Part shown: positions 1 through 6,438 of the stretch, piece after piece | Numbering within the stretch: the stretch's first letter is position 1 | Layout of the letters: the number at the start of each line of letters is the position of its first letter | Assembly: GCF_000717645.1 (NCBI RefSeq) | Contig: NZ_JNZZ01000056.1 | Span: 1 to 9,519 of the forward strand | Source of the DNA: Streptomyces californicus | GTDB lineage: Bacteria; Actinomycetota; Actinomycetes; Streptomycetales; Streptomycetaceae | Reading direction: 5' to 3' | DNA length: 9,519 nucleotides | Made by a program: the position numbers and the translations under genes | Notes under the pieces: generated by a model | The model's input: the letters and a program-made list of their open reading frames with translations, nothing else | The model's database searches: none | What the model was told of the DNA's origin: nothing

Positions 1-204
1 CGTTTCCGACTCTATCAGACTCTTTCGTGTCCGATTCCCGGTCGAAGCGGGCCCTGCGATCCTGCTTGTTTCGCTTTCCAGGTCTTCGCTTTCGCGTTTC
101 CCTTTCCAGCGGCTCCAACGTTACCAGACTCTTTTTCGTTCCGTTTCCGGTCCGAATTCGATTTTCGGTGGCCTGTGGAGTGGCCTTGCCTTTCGGCTGA
201 TTCG

Positions 205-231
205 ACTTTATCAGAAACTCTTGGGGCTCAA
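205..231 (-). promoter_or_regulatory. rrn promoter P3 candidate, TTGAGC/TTTGAG and TAAAGT
   Basis: The minus strand has TAAAGT (205-210) preceded by TTGAGC at 226-231 (15-base spacer), or TTTGAG at 227-232 (16-base spacer). The -10 hexamer is identical to that of the candidate promoter about 115 bases upstream and again lies next to a TCTGAT motif. The spacing is short, so this is weaker evidence than for the first two, but a third tandem promoter fits the usual rrn arrangement. Confidence 0.4.
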
Positions 232-319
232 AGAACTGCCCGGCGAAGATTCCATAAGGGAGAATCGTGCGGTTCGGCGGAGTGGAAGTGAATCAGCACT
301 CCCGCACGAACGAGATCAG

Positions 320-348
320 ACTTTATGCGCTCATCCCGAACCTGTCCA
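320..348 (-). promoter_or_regulatory. rrn promoter P2 candidate, TGGACA-17-TAAAGT
   Basis: About 47 bases downstream of the first promoter, the minus strand reads TGGACA (343-348), a 17-base spacer, then TAAAGT (320-325). Both hexamers deviate only modestly from consensus and the spacing is ideal. TAAAGT sits directly before TCTGAT, a pairing that recurs further down the leader. It is probably a second tandem start for the rRNA operon. Confidence 0.6.
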
Positions 349-366
349 GTCCGAGGCAACCGTTCG

Positions 367-395
367 AATCTACCTCCCCACATCTGCCGTGTCAA
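367..395 (-). promoter_or_regulatory. rrn promoter P1, TTGACA-17-TAGATT
   Basis: On the minus strand a perfect -35 hexamer TTGACA (390-395) is separated by 17 bases from TAGATT (367-372), a near-consensus -10. This is the strongest vegetative (HrdB/sigma-70 type) promoter in the window. It drives transcription leftwards, away from the SpoIIM-like gene and into the rRNA leader, with a start expected near 359-361. It is the first of several tandem promoters, as is usual for Streptomyces rrn operons. Confidence 0.85.
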
Positions 396-453
396 CGGTT
401 TTGTGGGCGAAGAGGAGACTAGCAGCTCGGTGGGGGTGGAGGCACATCGGCGG

Positions 454-1461
454 TCAGGCTGCGGTGGGAACTTCGGCGCTGCGTTCGATCTCCGCTACGT
501 CACCGCTGTCTCCGGTACGTGCCGCGCGGCCACCCAGGATGTAGACGTACGCGAGGAAGGCCAGCTCAGCGGTGATGCCGATGGTGATGCGCGCCCAGGT
601 GGGGAGGCCCGACGGGGTCACGAAGCCTTCCATGAGTCCGGAGACGAACAGGACGAGCGCCAGGCCGATGGCCATGCCGAGCGCCGCACGGCCCTGCTGT
701 GCGAGGGCCGTGCGGCGTGACAGGGGGCCCGGGTCGATCACCGTCCAGCCGAGGCGGAGTCCTGTGCCGGCGGCGACGAACACGGCGGTCAGTTCGAGCA
801 GGCCGTGCGGAAGGACCAGGCCGAGGAAGACGTCGAGCCGGCCCGCGGAGGACATGAGCCCTATGCCGACGCCCAGGTTGAGCATGTTGAGGAAGAGGAT
901 CCAGATCACCGGCAGGCCGAGGAAGGCTCCCAGGATCAGGCAGAGCGCAGCGGCTCGGGCGTTGTTCGTCCAGACCTGGGCGGCAAAGGACGCGGCCGGG
1001 TGGCTGGAGTAGTAGGTCTCGTACTCCCCGCCCGGTTCGGTCATCGCCCGGAGGTCGTCCGGGGCGGCTATCGCGGCCTGGACCTCGGGGTGGGCGCCGA
1101 TCCACCAGCCGAACAGCGCCGCCACCGCTATCGAGAGCACCGCGGTGGGAACCCACCAGTGGCGGGAGCGGTAGACGGCGGCGGGGAACCCCGCGGTGAG
1201 GAACTGGGCCGCGTCTCTCCAGGAGGCCTTGCGCGTGCCGGTCACCGTCGACCGGGCGCGGGCCACGAGCTGGGTGAGGCGTGCGGTGAGGAGCGGATCG
1301 GGGCTGCTCGACTGGACCAGCGACAGGTGGGTCGCGGTGCGCTGATAGAGGACGACGAGTTCGTCCGCTTCCGCGCCGGTGAGGCGGCGGCCCCGGCGGA
1401 GGAGGTGTTCCAGGCGGTCCCACTCCGTGCGGTGGGCGGTGACGAAGACGTCGAGGTCCAT
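454..1461 (-). CDS. Stage II sporulation protein M (SpoIIM/DUF95) family membrane protein
   Basis: This 335-residue protein has a soluble N-terminal part of about 100 residues and then hydrophobic segments near 104-122, 168-203, 209-235, 258-278 and 291-311. The motif PHGLLELTA (218-226), in a Gly-rich membrane context, is the hallmark of the SpoIIM/DUF95 family. In Bacillus, SpoIIM belongs to a membrane complex with SpoIID and SpoIIP in engulfment. Actinomycete homologues do not engulf, and their role is unknown; they are often found beside RDD proteins, as here. The ATG has an AGGAG (1474-1478) 12 bases upstream, which is somewhat long. It is divergent from the RDD gene across 119 bp. Its stop lies only 58 bp before the first rrn promoter and I see no terminator between them. 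The family call is firm; the function is not. Confidence 0.88.
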   Translation of the reverse strand: MDLDVFVTAHRTEWDRLEHLLRRGRRLTGAEADELVVLYQRTATHLSLVQSSSPDPLLTARLTQLVARARSTVTGTRKASWRDAAQFLTAGFPAAVYRSRHWWVPTAVLSIAVAALFGWWIGAHPEVQAAIAAPDDLRAMTEPGGEYETYYSSHPAASFAAQVWTNNARAAALCLILGAFLGLPVIWILFLNMLNLGVGIGLMSSAGRLDVFLGLVLPHGLLELTAVFVAAGTGLRLGWTVIDPGPLSRRTALAQQGRAALGMAIGLALVLFVSGLMEGFVTPSGLPTWARITIGITAELAFLAYVYILGGRAARTGDSGDVAEIERSAEVPTAA

Positions 1462-1580
1462 GGGCGTCTTTTGCTCCTGGCAAGGGTGCGTACGGGTCCG
1501 TCCTACTGCGGCGCGCTCGCGGTCAGCTTGGCAGACTGGGCCCGGCTGGGGACGAGAAGGTCGGCGAAGGGTGGGGACCG
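1462..1580. promoter_or_regulatory. Divergent promoter region between the SpoIIM-like and RDD genes
   Basis: This 119-bp gap must hold the start signals of both outward-facing genes. No hexamer pair is convincing. For the minus strand, GCTGAC then TAGGAC with a 16-base spacer is a weak candidate. For the plus strand, TTGGCA (1528-1533) is a possible -35 without a good -10 partner. The close divergent arrangement allows coordinated control, but no operator-like palindrome stands out. Confidence 0.4.
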
Positions 1581-2606
1581 ATGAGCGAGTTGGTGACCGG
1601 GGACGCGGTCGTCCTGGGGGTGAGGCCCGCGCGGCTGCCGAGCCGCGCGCTGGCCTCGGCCATCGATCTGGCGGCCGTATTCACCGTGTTCATCCTGATA
1701 TCGGTGGTGCTCGGTATCGCCTCCGCCGCCCTGGACGAGGCGGCGCTCGCCGCGATCATGGTGGCTTCGTTCCTGCTGGTCCTCGTCGGCGGCCCGGTCG
1801 CGGTGGAGACGTTGAGCCACGGCCGTTCCCTGGGGAAGCTGGTGTGCGGGCTGCGGGTGGTGCGGGACGACGGCGGCCCGATCCGGTTCCGGCACGCCCT
1901 CGTCCGTGGCGGCATGGGGCTCGTCGAGATCCTGATGACCTTCGGTGTTCTGGCCTCCATCGCTTCCCTGGTGTCGGCGCGGGGGCGTCGGGTCGGTGAC
2001 CTGTTCGCCGGGACGCTGGTGATCCGGGAGCGGGTCGCCGTACCCGGCCGGTCCGTCGCCGTGCCGCCTCCGCCGCCCTGGCTGGTCGGACGGTTCGCGC
2101 AGCTGGACCTGTCGGCCGTGCCGGACGAACTCTGGCTCGCGGTACGGCAGTACCTGACGCGGATGCAGCAGTTGGACCCCGGTGTGGGCCGTTCGATCGC
2201 GGACCGGCTGGCCGCAGATCTGGTCGAGCGGACCGGGACCACCGTGCCGCAGGGCGTTCCCGCGGCGGCGTTCCTGGCCGCCGTGCTGCACGAGCGCCAG
2301 GCCCGTGACGCCCGGCGGGTGTTCGGCGGCACGGGCGCCGGCGTGCCCGTGCCCGACGTTGTCGTTCGGCCGGGGGGCCGGGCCGCGCCCGGTGGGCCGG
2401 GTGGCGGCGGTGGACCCTTCGGGGGTGGGGTCGGGGCTGCCGAGCGTGCCGGGGCCGGGGCCGGGGGCGATGCTCACGGCGTCGAAGGTGGCGGTGGTCC
2501 TGCTGGAGCGGGTTCCGCCGGCGTCAACGGTGGTGGCCGTGGAGCGGCTGAGCAGCGGGACGGGGCTGCCGGGGGTTCCTGGGGTGGGTTCGCTCCGCCC
2601 GGTTAG
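1581..2606 (+). CDS. RDD family membrane protein with a Gly-rich C-terminal tail
   Basis: The 341-residue product is the only plus-strand gene. Residues 20-150 form an RDD domain: SRALASAIDL (21-30) carries the first conserved Arg/Asp, hydrophobic helices lie at about 27-49 and 57-76, GRSLGKLVCGLRVV is at 81-94, another hydrophobic stretch is at 112-132, and the family-typical GRRVGDLFAGTLVI is at 135-148. RDD proteins are small integral membrane proteins of mostly unknown role; some have been linked to ion transport. A soluble part follows a Pro run (162-166) and covers about 168-248, then a low-complexity Gly/Ala tail ends in GGFAPPG. Start: ATG with GAAGGGTGGGG just upstream. It is divergent from the SpoIIM-like gene, and the two products may work together at the membrane. 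The tail might hide a frameshift, but the ending resembles what I remember of homologues. Confidence 0.87.
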   Translation: MSELVTGDAVVLGVRPARLPSRALASAIDLAAVFTVFILISVVLGIASAALDEAALAAIMVASFLLVLVGGPVAVETLSHGRSLGKLVCGLRVVRDDGGPIRFRHALVRGGMGLVEILMTFGVLASIASLVSARGRRVGDLFAGTLVIRERVAVPGRSVAVPPPPPWLVGRFAQLDLSAVPDELWLAVRQYLTRMQQLDPGVGRSIADRLAADLVERTGTTVPQGVPAAAFLAAVLHERQARDARRVFGGTGAGVPVPDVVVRPGGRAAPGGPGGGGGPFGGGVGAAERAGAGAGGDAHGVEGGGGPAGAGSAGVNGGGRGAAEQRDGAAGGSWGGFAPPG

Positions 2607-2671
2607 GGCCTGATGGCCTTCAAGCGGCCCGCGATGCGCGGTGACGCGTCTCTGCGGCCGCGCCCGCCGGT
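2607..2671. other. Short convergent intergenic gap, possible weak bidirectional terminator
   Basis: Two genes converge on this 65-bp gap. It contains a small inverted repeat, GGCCTGATGGCC (2607-2618), right after the RDD stop codon, and a GCGGCCGC palindrome near 2654-2661. Either could help end transcription in one or both directions. Neither forms a long stem, so a terminator is only a tentative reading. Confidence 0.25.
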
Positions 2672-3304
2672 TCAGTCGGCGGGGGTGCCGGGTGCCCGGG
2701 GTGACGGGGGCGTCTCCAGGTGTTCGAGTTCGATGCCGGGGGCGGCGAGGACCACGTCTCCGGCGATGTGGACGGTGTGCCGCTCCCCGGTGTCCAGGGC
2801 GCTGACCTGGTACTCGTCCACGATCAGGGGGCCGTTGTCAGTGGCGTGCGCTTCACTGTTCACCAGGGCCCAGGACTGATCGGCGGTCCTGGGGGCCAGG
2901 ACCGGATCCGTGAAGGTGACCACACGGATGCGGGTCGCGGGGGAATCGGGGGTGAGACGCAGGAGCCGGGTCGTGGCGACGAGGAACGCGGGAGACGTGC
3001 CGGCGAACGCGTGGGCGCGGACGTTGCCCTCGGTGGCGTGGCTGCCGGTGGGGTCGGTCCGGACCCACGTGACCCCTTCCAGGGCCGCTCCCCGCACCTG
3101 CCAGCTCGCGGCGTGGAGTTCGAGGCGGATGGGGCGGCCGAGGTCGTCGAGGGCGAGGTCGACGGAGCCGAGGTGGTCCCCGGAGGGGGACGTGGTCTGG
3201 GAGACGTAGCGCCAGCCGGAGGGGCCGGGGGCGCAGTGGAAGTGTTCTTCACCGAGGGGGGTGTGATCGTGAAGGTCGTGGAGCGAATACCTGCCGCGGG
3301 GCAT
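2672..3304 (-). CDS. Conserved-looking protein of unknown function, 210 aa
   Basis: I do not recognise a named domain. The product starts MPRGRYSLHDLHDHTPLG, is soluble (no signal peptide or membrane segment), and looks rich in beta strands: GWRYVSQ, then GSVDLALDDLGRPIRLEL, SWQVRGAALEGVTWVRTD, a middle stretch with AFLVATTRLLRL, and HTVHIAGDVVLAAPGIELEHLE near the end. The tail is Pro-rich. The alternation of GxVxLxLDxxGxPxRLEL with WxxRG vaguely recalls putative glycolipid-binding DUFs, but I cannot claim that. I chose the ATG at 3304 because the reading frame upstream is low-complexity Pro/Arg/Ala, runs through the ahcY terminator hairpin and overlaps the ahcY 3' end. This ATG also has GAAGGA (3309-3314) and GAGGA (3319-3323) upstream. 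It converges with the RDD gene and lies 208 bp downstream of ahcY. Confidence 0.72.
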   Translation of the reverse strand: MPRGRYSLHDLHDHTPLGEEHFHCAPGPSGWRYVSQTTSPSGDHLGSVDLALDDLGRPIRLELHAASWQVRGAALEGVTWVRTDPTGSHATEGNVRAHAFAGTSPAFLVATTRLLRLTPDSPATRIRVVTFTDPVLAPRTADQSWALVNSEAHATDNGPLIVDEYQVSALDTGERHTVHIAGDVVLAAPGIELEHLETPPSPRAPGTPAD

Positions 3305-3346
3305 GGGGTCCTTCGGGTTCCTCGGGCTGTGCGGGGGCGGTAACGG

Positions 3347-3383
3347 GCGCAGGCCCCCGGCACGGGGGTGCGGGGGCCTGCGC
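3347..3383 (-). terminator. Strong GC-rich hairpin downstream of ahcY
   Basis: A perfect 13-bp inverted repeat (GCGCAGGCCCCCG at 3347-3359 and its complement at 3371-3383) encloses an 11-base loop. It lies about 130 bases past the ahcY stop and about 40 bases before the start of the unknown 210-aa gene. It has no T-run on either side, which is common for Streptomyces hairpin terminators. It probably insulates the downstream gene from ahcY transcription. Confidence 0.75.
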
Positions 3384-3512
3384 TCGGAGCTGCTGTCGTG
3401 GGCCGGTGCCACCCGGTGCCCTGACGACGGAACTCCGTCTACGGGCGCCGGGCGGGCCGCCGGCTCACGGTCCCGGTCGGCCGGAGGCGTGGCCGGGGCT
3501 GTCGCGGCGGGA

Positions 3513-4970
<1,458 letters not shown>

Positions 4971-5039
4971 AACGGGCTGCTCCTCGTGATGGGTCGAGGG
5001 TGGGCTGTCTGGGCTGACTCTGCGGCGCGGCGGGGCACA

Positions 5040-5057
5040 CGAATGCCCGGGCGTTCG
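5040..5057. promoter_or_regulatory. Near-perfect 18-bp palindrome in the ahcY leader
   Basis: CGAATGCCCGGGCGTTCG is a palindrome except for one T/G pair. It sits about 70-87 bases upstream of the ahcY start codon, downstream of the likely promoter. It could be an operator for a dimeric repressor, or a small RNA hairpin in the leader. Chance occurrence in GC-rich DNA cannot be excluded, although the AT-containing ends (CGAA/TTCG) make it less trivial. Confidence 0.35.
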
Positions 5058-5136
5058 CAGTGCAGTCCGTCGGAGGCCCTCTGTCCCTCGCCCGGTCCGC
5101 TTCCGCCGACCGGTCGACCGCCATCAGCAGCGACGT

Positions 5137-5182
5137 CTGTAATCCGTATCCGAATCTACACCGAACGGCCCAGTGAGCCCCA
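5137..5182 (-). promoter_or_regulatory. Probable ahcY promoter region
   Basis: On the minus strand, TAGATT (5153-5158), identical to the -10 of the strong rrn promoter, lies about 180 bases before the ahcY start. The matching -35 window gives only TGGGGC or GGGGCT, which is poor. Alternative -10 elements GATACG (5145-5150) and TTACAG (5137-5142, with TTCGGT 17 bases upstream) are close by. The exact start is undecided. The position implies an ahcY leader of about 130-180 bases. Confidence 0.4.
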
Positions 5183-5225
5183 GCCCGTCCGGGGAGAGGG
5201 GCGTGTGTGAGGGGTCACCGGGCCG
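5166..5225 (-). terminator. Strong terminator hairpin of the cation diffusion facilitator gene
   Basis: In minus-strand RNA, CGGCCCGGUGA (5215-5225) pairs fully with UCACUGGGCCG (5166-5176), with one G-U wobble. The stem continues for four C-G pairs (5211-5214 with 5178-5181) after a single bulged base. The loop is about 29 bases. It begins 23 bases after the stop codon of the transporter gene, the expected place for a terminator. It overlaps the -35 zone of the presumed ahcY promoter. Confidence 0.7.
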
Positions 5226-5247
5226 ATCGGGGCTGATCCAGGGAGGG

Positions 5248-6351
5248 TCAGTGGCCGGAATCCTTCGTGCTCGGGCCTTCGCCCGCGCCGGTGGCCTTGT
5301 CGGTGCTCGCGCCGGCCGCCGGGGCGGCGTCGGTGCCGGTCCCGGTGCCGGTGAGCGGGGCGGCGCCGGCGCCGGTGCCGGCGCCGGTCGCGGGGTCGGC
5401 TCCGGTTTCGGTGCCCGGGTTGGTGCCGTTGGCGGCGGCCTCGGCGTCGTAGATGTCCGGCTCCAGGTAGATGACCCGGGCGATCGGGACGGCTTCCCGG
5501 ATGCGGTTCTCGGCGGCGTTGATGGCGTCCGCGACCTCGGCGGCGGTCTCGTCGTGCCGGACCGCGATCTTGGCGGCGACCAGCAGTTCCTCGGGGCCGA
5601 GGTGGAGGGTGCGCATGTGGATGATGCGGGTGACCGTGTCGCCGTCGACCACGGACGCCTTGATCTTCTCGACGTCCTCGATGCCGGCGGACTCACCGAG
5701 CAGGAGGGACTTCGTCTCGGCGGCCAGGACGATCGCGATGACGATCAGCAGGATGCCGATGCAGAGGGTGCCGATGCCGTCCCAGACGCCGTTGCCGGTG
5801 GCGAGGGCGAGACCGACGCCGCCGAGCGCCAGGATCAGGCCGACGAGGGCGCCGAGGTCCTCCAGCAGGACGACCGGCAGCTCCGGGGCCTTGGCCCGGC
5901 GCACGAACTCGGTCCAGGAGCGGTTGCCGCGCGTTTCGTTGGACTCCCTGATCGCCGTACGGAAGGAGAACGCCTCGGCGATGATCGCGAAGACCAGCAC
6001 CCCGACCGGCCAGTACCACGCCTCGATCGCGTGCGGGTGCTTGATCTTCTCGTAGCCCTCGTAGACCGCGAACATGCCGCCGACCGAGAAGAGGACGATG
6101 GAGACGAGGAACGCGTAGATGTAGCGCTCGCGCCCGTAGCCGAAGGGGTGTTGGGGGGTCGCCTCGCGCTGCGCCCGCTTTCCGCCGAGCAGCAGGAGTC
6201 CCTGGTTGCCCGAGTCGGCGAGCGAGTGGACGCTCTCCGCGAGCATCGACGAGGAACCACTGAAGAGGAACGCTACGAATTTGGCCACGGCGATCGAGAG
6301 GTTGGCGGCGAGTGCCGCCACGATCGCCTTGGTTCCGCCTGACGCGCTCAT
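5248..6351 (-). CDS. Cation diffusion facilitator (CDF) family transporter, ZnT9-like
   Basis: This is a cytoplasmic-membrane metal exporter of the CDF family, probably exchanging a divalent cation (Zn, Co or Fe; not decided by sequence) for protons. Hydrophobic segments lie near 8-31, 77-98, 112-130, 158-182 and 192-211. The first metal site is in AESVHSLADSGNQ (38-50; His42 and Asp46) and the typical HPFGYGRERY follows (68-77). The second site region reads LLEDLGALVGL (162-172), with Glu164-Asp165 as in the SLC30A9/ZnT9-like branch. A cytoplasmic alpha/beta domain covers about 215-303. The last 60 residues are a low-complexity Thr/Gly/Ala/Pro tail of unknown use. The ATG has GAAGGGA (6364-6370) 12 bases upstream. 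It lies 87 bp downstream of manA, so co-transcription is possible, and a strong hairpin follows. Confidence 0.9.
   Translation of the reverse strand: MSASGGTKAIVAALAANLSIAVAKFVAFLFSGSSSMLAESVHSLADSGNQGLLLLGGKRAQREATPQHPFGYGRERYIYAFLVSIVLFSVGGMFAVYEGYEKIKHPHAIEAWYWPVGVLVFAIIAEAFSFRTAIRESNETRGNRSWTEFVRRAKAPELPVVLLEDLGALVGLILALGGVGLALATGNGVWDGIGTLCIGILLIVIAIVLAAETKSLLLGESAGIEDVEKIKASVVDGDTVTRIIHMRTLHLGPEELLVAAKIAVRHDETAAEVADAINAAENRIREAVPIARVIYLEPDIYDAEAAANGTNPGTETGADPATGAGTGAGAAPLTGTGTGTDAAPAAGASTDKATGAGEGPSTKDSGH
5257..5440. repeat. Low-complexity GCCGGT/GGCGCC-rich tract in the transporter gene
   Basis: This part of the transporter gene is made of irregular repeats of GGTGCCGGT and GGCGCCGGC. 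They encode the Thr/Gly/Ala-rich C-terminal tail (residues about 305-365). Such slippage-prone tracts vary in length between relatives. It lies after the metal-binding cytoplasmic domain, so length changes are probably tolerated. Confidence 0.6.
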
Positions 6352-6378
6352 AGGTGCGTGGTGTCCCTTCGTCGGTGC

Positions 6379-6392
6379 GCGGCACGTGCCGC
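6379..6392. promoter_or_regulatory. Perfect 14-bp palindrome GCGGCACGTGCCGC upstream of the transporter
   Basis: The palindrome has a CACGTG core and lies 27 bases upstream of the transporter start codon, close to its ribosome binding site, in the 87-bp gap after manA. A site here could be an operator for the transporter gene or a short hairpin in a manA-transporter message. The symmetry is certain; a regulatory role is inference. Confidence 0.4.
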
Positions 6393-6438
6393 CGCGGTGA
6401 GGCGGGACATTGTTGCAGCCGTTCGGGCGGTCTGTCGG

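Larger units (their letters stand above)
1..360 (-). other. Leader region of a ribosomal RNA operon (16S gene lies beyond the left edge)
   Basis: Read on the minus strand, this gene-free stretch is purine-rich and much less GC-rich than the rest of the window. It has runs such as GGAAACGGAACG and GGAAAGCGAAAC, and it ends at the window edge in GAGTCTGATAGAGTCGG (about 4-20). From memory, this motif and the purine-rich style match the transcribed leader between the rrn promoters and the 16S gene in Streptomyces. No open reading frame here looks like a real gene. The 16S gene itself is not in the window; I infer that it starts a few hundred bases to the left. I saw no clear boxA antitermination element in this part, so it may lie nearer to the 16S gene. 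The identification rests on recognition of the leader and on the promoters upstream, not on rRNA sequence. Confidence 0.78.

Noticed and set aside
221..720. Small plus-strand frames at the left edge
   Set aside because: They overlap the minus-strand rrn promoters and the 3' end of the SpoIIM-like gene, lack ribosome binding sites and have no recognisable protein features.
4971..5140. SAH or SAM riboswitch in the ahcY leader
   Set aside because: I looked for the conserved CCGAGGAGCGCUGC-type core of the SAH riboswitch and for SAM-box-like patterns on the minus strand and found none. Only GAGGAG at the ribosome binding site resembles part of it.
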